From JBDTMC01 sp039934475 (GTDB taxonomy: Bacteria > Acidobacteriota > Terriglobia > Bryobacterales > Bryobacteraceae), in the NCBI GenBank assembly GCA_039934475.1, contig JBDTMC010000361.1, forward strand, positions 1 through 8,203: DNA of 8,203 bases, in the 5' to 3' direction. Below are positions 5,642 through 8,203 of this stretch, piece by piece (within the stretch, counting starts at the first letter, position 1; each line of letters begins with the position of its first letter). Made by a program: the position numbers and the translations under genes. Below the pieces are notes generated by a model, which worked only from the letters and a program-made list of their open reading frames with translations, was not told the DNA's origin and made no database searches.

Positions 5642-8188
5642 CTAACCCCACTTCAATGGCGAGTTGCAAGGCCTCGTTAACGGGTCGTCACAATGGTTCG
5701 GGCTAATCCGAACTGAATATCCTAAACGACCGGTCTGGTGCGGCACGAATTCCTTGGAGAAAACATATACCGATTCTCTTTGTTCCACCGATGGCAGTGT
5801 AAAGACAGTCGTCTCCTCCAGGTTGCCCGAAGTACCTACTCGTCCCACTACCGCCTCTACTCTCACGTCGCTCGGCGTCAATCCCGCCAGGTCCACAACA
5901 GCTCGCATCGGAATCGATTGGCCGCTAATCAACGACCGTTCCGGTCCAGGTCCGATCTCGATAAAGTTGACCCGATCCCACGCCCTCTGCACATCGGCGT
6001 TCCAATTCGACCGCTCGCGCGTCATCTCGAAGTTCTTCTTCGACACCTCTACAAACGCGGCATGTGCCGGCGTGTAAAGTTGAGTCATATACTCACTCAC
6101 CATCCGCTGGCAGTTGAACGCAGGGCTGATTTTCATCAGCGTCATCTTCACCCGTTCCATCCATTCCACCGGCACGCCTTCTTCACGCGAGTCGTAGAAC
6201 ATCGGAACCATCTCGTTCTCAATGGTCGAGAGAATTGCCGAGGCATGGATCTCGTCCTGGTCTTCACTATACGGCTCACGGTCGCCGATCGCCCAACCAC
6301 CGGAATTCTCATACGCCTCGTCCCACCATCCGTCCAGCACACTGAAGTTCAGAATCCCGTTGATGCTGGCCTTCATGCCACTGGTGCCGCAAGCTTCCTC
6401 GCCGCGCCGTGGGTTGTTCAACCACAGATCCACACCCTGCACCAGTTCGCGGGCCACTTCGATGTCGTAGTCTTCCAGGAACACCAGCCGCTTCTGCAAT
6501 TCCGGATCGCGCGAATACTGCACGATCTCCCGAATCAAGGTCTTCCCTGGTTGGTCCTTCGGATGCGCCTTCCCCGCGATGATGATCTGTACCGGCTTAC
6601 CCGCCATATTCAGAATCCGCTTCAATCGCGCTACGTCGCGGAACAACAGAGTCGCTCGTTTATAGGTCGCGAAGCGGCGGGCAAAGCCGATAGTAAATGC
6701 CTCGGGATCCAAAACATCCGAAAGCCGCCGCATCTCGGCCGCCGATGCCTTTCTTCCTACTGCGGAGGCCGCCACGCGCTCCCGCACAAAAGCCACCAAA
6801 CGGCGTTTGCGCCGCTTGTGAGCGTCCCACAACTCCCCGTTGGGAATATCCTTAATAAGGTCCCACGTGTTCGGTTCGTTGTAGCGCTCCCGCCAGTCCG
6901 GTTGCAGATACTGGTCATACAGCAGCGCCATGTCGCCGTTCAGCCAGCTGGGAAGATGAACTCCGTTTGTCACCGACGTGATCGGAATCTCCCACACCGG
7001 CAGTCGTGGCCACAAGTCCTGCCACATCTCTTGAGAAACTTCGCGGTGGAATCGGCTCACGGCATTGCGATAGGCCGAAGCCTTCAGGGCGCAGATCGCC
7101 ATGGAGAACCGTTCCTGGGTGTCGTACGGATTCCTTCGGCCGATTGACAGCAACTGCTCAAAGCTGATTCCCGAATCCCGGCAATACTCCTGGAAGTAGT
7201 CGTACACTAAGCCGGGATCGAATAGATCGATTCCCGCGGCCACCGGCGTGTGCGTCGTAAATACGTTGTTGTTCCGCGATGCATCAAGTGCCTGTTCGAA
7301 GGTCAATTGCTGCTCCGCCATCAGCAACCGGATCCGCTCCACAGCGAGGAAAGCCGAATGGCCCTCATTCATGTGATACACGGTGGGCGCCAGCCCCAGT
7401 GCCTTCAACGCCCGTAAACCGCCAATGCCCAGAACAATTTCCTGCCGCATCCGGACATGGATGTCGCCGCCGTACAGCGACTCGGTGATATCGCGGTGGT
7501 CCGGGTTCTCATTGGCGTCAATGTTAGTGTCCAGCAGGTACAACCGCACGCGGCCCACCAACATCTGCCATACCTTTACAAACGCCGGCCCGGTCGACAG
7601 CTTCACCGTAACAACAATCTCATTGCCCTCGCTGTCCACCGCCGGCCTCACCGGCCACGTGTAGAAATCGTTGATCGGATACCGTTCCTGCTGCCACCCG
7701 TCCGGGTTCAATTGCTGCTGCAAATAACCCTTCTGGTAGAGCAGCCCAACGCCCACAAGTGGTATGTCGGCATCGCTGGCGGCCTTCATATGATCGCCCG
7801 ACAGCAGACCCAAACCGCCGGAATAGATCGGCAGCGCCTCGTTCAGCCCATACTCCATCGAGAAATAGGCGATCAGCCGTCCTTCCGGATCCGGTTCCGA
7901 CTTTTGTAGGTATGCGTCATGCCGTTCACAACCACGGCGATACAGCGCCACAAACCGCGGATCGGCCGCAGCCTTTTCCAGCGTCGCCTGTGGCAGCCGG
8001 CCTAGCATCAGCACCGGGTTGTGGTGGCATTGCCTCCACAGATTGGGATCCAGGCGGCGGAATAGACCGCGGGTGTTATGATCCCAACTCCACAACAGGT
8101 TGTGAGCCAGTTCGTCCAGTCGGCTCAATTGAGGAGGCAAAGCTGGACTGACAAGAAATTCACGGAGAGGATGAATCTGAAAGGGCAT
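5642..8188 (-). CDS. glgP: Alpha-glucan (glycogen/maltodextrin) phosphorylase, GT35, DUF3417 type (848 aa)
   Basis: Cytoplasmic pyridoxal-phosphate enzyme that removes terminal alpha-1,4-linked glucose from glycogen or maltodextrin with phosphate, giving glucose-1-phosphate. The N-terminal ~10-120 region (ELAHNLLWSWDHNTRGLFRR) is the DUF3417 domain of the Thermotoga-type short phosphorylases. The GT35 landmarks follow: MEYGLNEALPIYSGGLG (111-127), YHMNEGHSAFLAVERI, FTTHTPVAAGIDLFDP, then EACGTSGMKASINGIL with K606, the expected PLP Schiff-base lysine. The last ~110 residues form the beta-rich C-terminal tail usual in this subfamily. Length is normal and the reading frame is intact. The ATG at 8188 fits the family N-terminus; only 15 bases upstream are in the window and they hold no clear ribosome-binding site. 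The gene is followed by a 290-bp gap and then the cysteine-rich/dehydrogenase operon on the same strand. Glycogen versus maltodextrin preference cannot be told from sequence alone. Confidence 0.96.
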   Translation of the reverse strand: MPFQIHPLREFLVSPALPPQLSRLDELAHNLLWSWDHNTRGLFRRLDPNLWRQCHHNPVLMLGRLPQATLEKAAADPRFVALYRRGCERHDAYLQKSEPDPEGRLIAYFSMEYGLNEALPIYSGGLGLLSGDHMKAASDADIPLVGVGLLYQKGYLQQQLNPDGWQQERYPINDFYTWPVRPAVDSEGNEIVVTVKLSTGPAFVKVWQMLVGRVRLYLLDTNIDANENPDHRDITESLYGGDIHVRMRQEIVLGIGGLRALKALGLAPTVYHMNEGHSAFLAVERIRLLMAEQQLTFEQALDASRNNNVFTTHTPVAAGIDLFDPGLVYDYFQEYCRDSGISFEQLLSIGRRNPYDTQERFSMAICALKASAYRNAVSRFHREVSQEMWQDLWPRLPVWEIPITSVTNGVHLPSWLNGDMALLYDQYLQPDWRERYNEPNTWDLIKDIPNGELWDAHKRRKRRLVAFVRERVAASAVGRKASAAEMRRLSDVLDPEAFTIGFARRFATYKRATLLFRDVARLKRILNMAGKPVQIIIAGKAHPKDQPGKTLIREIVQYSRDPELQKRLVFLEDYDIEVARELVQGVDLWLNNPRRGEEACGTSGMKASINGILNFSVLDGWWDEAYENSGGWAIGDREPYSEDQDEIHASAILSTIENEMVPMFYDSREEGVPVEWMERVKMTLMKISPAFNCQRMVSEYMTQLYTPAHAAFVEVSKKNFEMTRERSNWNADVQRAWDRVNFIEIGPGPERSLISGQSIPMRAVVDLAGLTPSDVRVEAVVGRVGTSGNLEETTVFTLPSVEQRESVYVFSKEFVPHQTGRLGYSVRISPNHCDDPLTRPCNSPLKWG

Positions 8189-8203
8189 CGCGGATAATCG
8201 GGA

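Noticed and set aside
5738..7147. Long + strand open frame (469 codons) opposite the phosphorylase
   Set aside because: It lies wholly inside the phosphorylase gene on the other strand. The translation is rich in His, Arg and Pro with no recognisable domain, typical of the shadow frame of a GC-rich gene. The phosphorylase frame has all family motifs.

Overview
The window (8203 bp, moderately high GC) is a piece of an ordinary bacterial chromosome. It has two gene blocks pointing at each other. On the + strand: the C-terminal three quarters of an RND efflux pump (gene starts left of the window), then two very small cysteine-knuckle (zinc-ribbon-like) proteins. On the - strand, in transcription order: an alpha-glucan (glycogen) phosphorylase of the DUF3417 type, a 290-bp gap, a third and larger cysteine-rich protein, a polyol/sorbitol-type zinc alcohol dehydrogenase, and an ornithine cyclodeaminase/mu-crystallin family oxidoreductase. 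The two blocks meet tail to tail and overlap by 10 bp at 2840-2849. I see no tRNA, rRNA, IS element, phage gene or CRISPR array.

The organism is most likely a free-living Gram-negative bacterium. The RND permease implies an inner/outer membrane envelope. The style of the phosphorylase, the small zinc ribbons and the base composition would fit Acidobacteriota (Solibacter/Bryobacter-like) or a neighbouring phylum. This is an inference from protein style, not a proof.

The tightest functional unit is the - strand trio at 5351-2840: cysteine-rich protein, 2-nt gap, polyol dehydrogenase, 26-nt gap, OCD-family enzyme. The spacing says operon. The two enzymes are both NAD(P)-linked and could act in sequence or in parallel on small hydroxy/amino compounds, but the substrate cannot be read from the sequence. 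The phosphorylase would release glucose-1-phosphate from storage glucan; whether it is cotranscribed with the trio across the 290-bp gap is open.

I found no convincing novel system. The points most worth a second look are small: an Asp-to-Asn change at the expected catalytic position of the OCD-family enzyme; a direct/inverted repeat that could fold immediately upstream of that gene's start codon and carries a 3-codon mini-ORF in its loop; the conserved-looking cysteine-rich protein coupled to the dehydrogenase; and the overlapping convergent gene ends with no room for a terminator.
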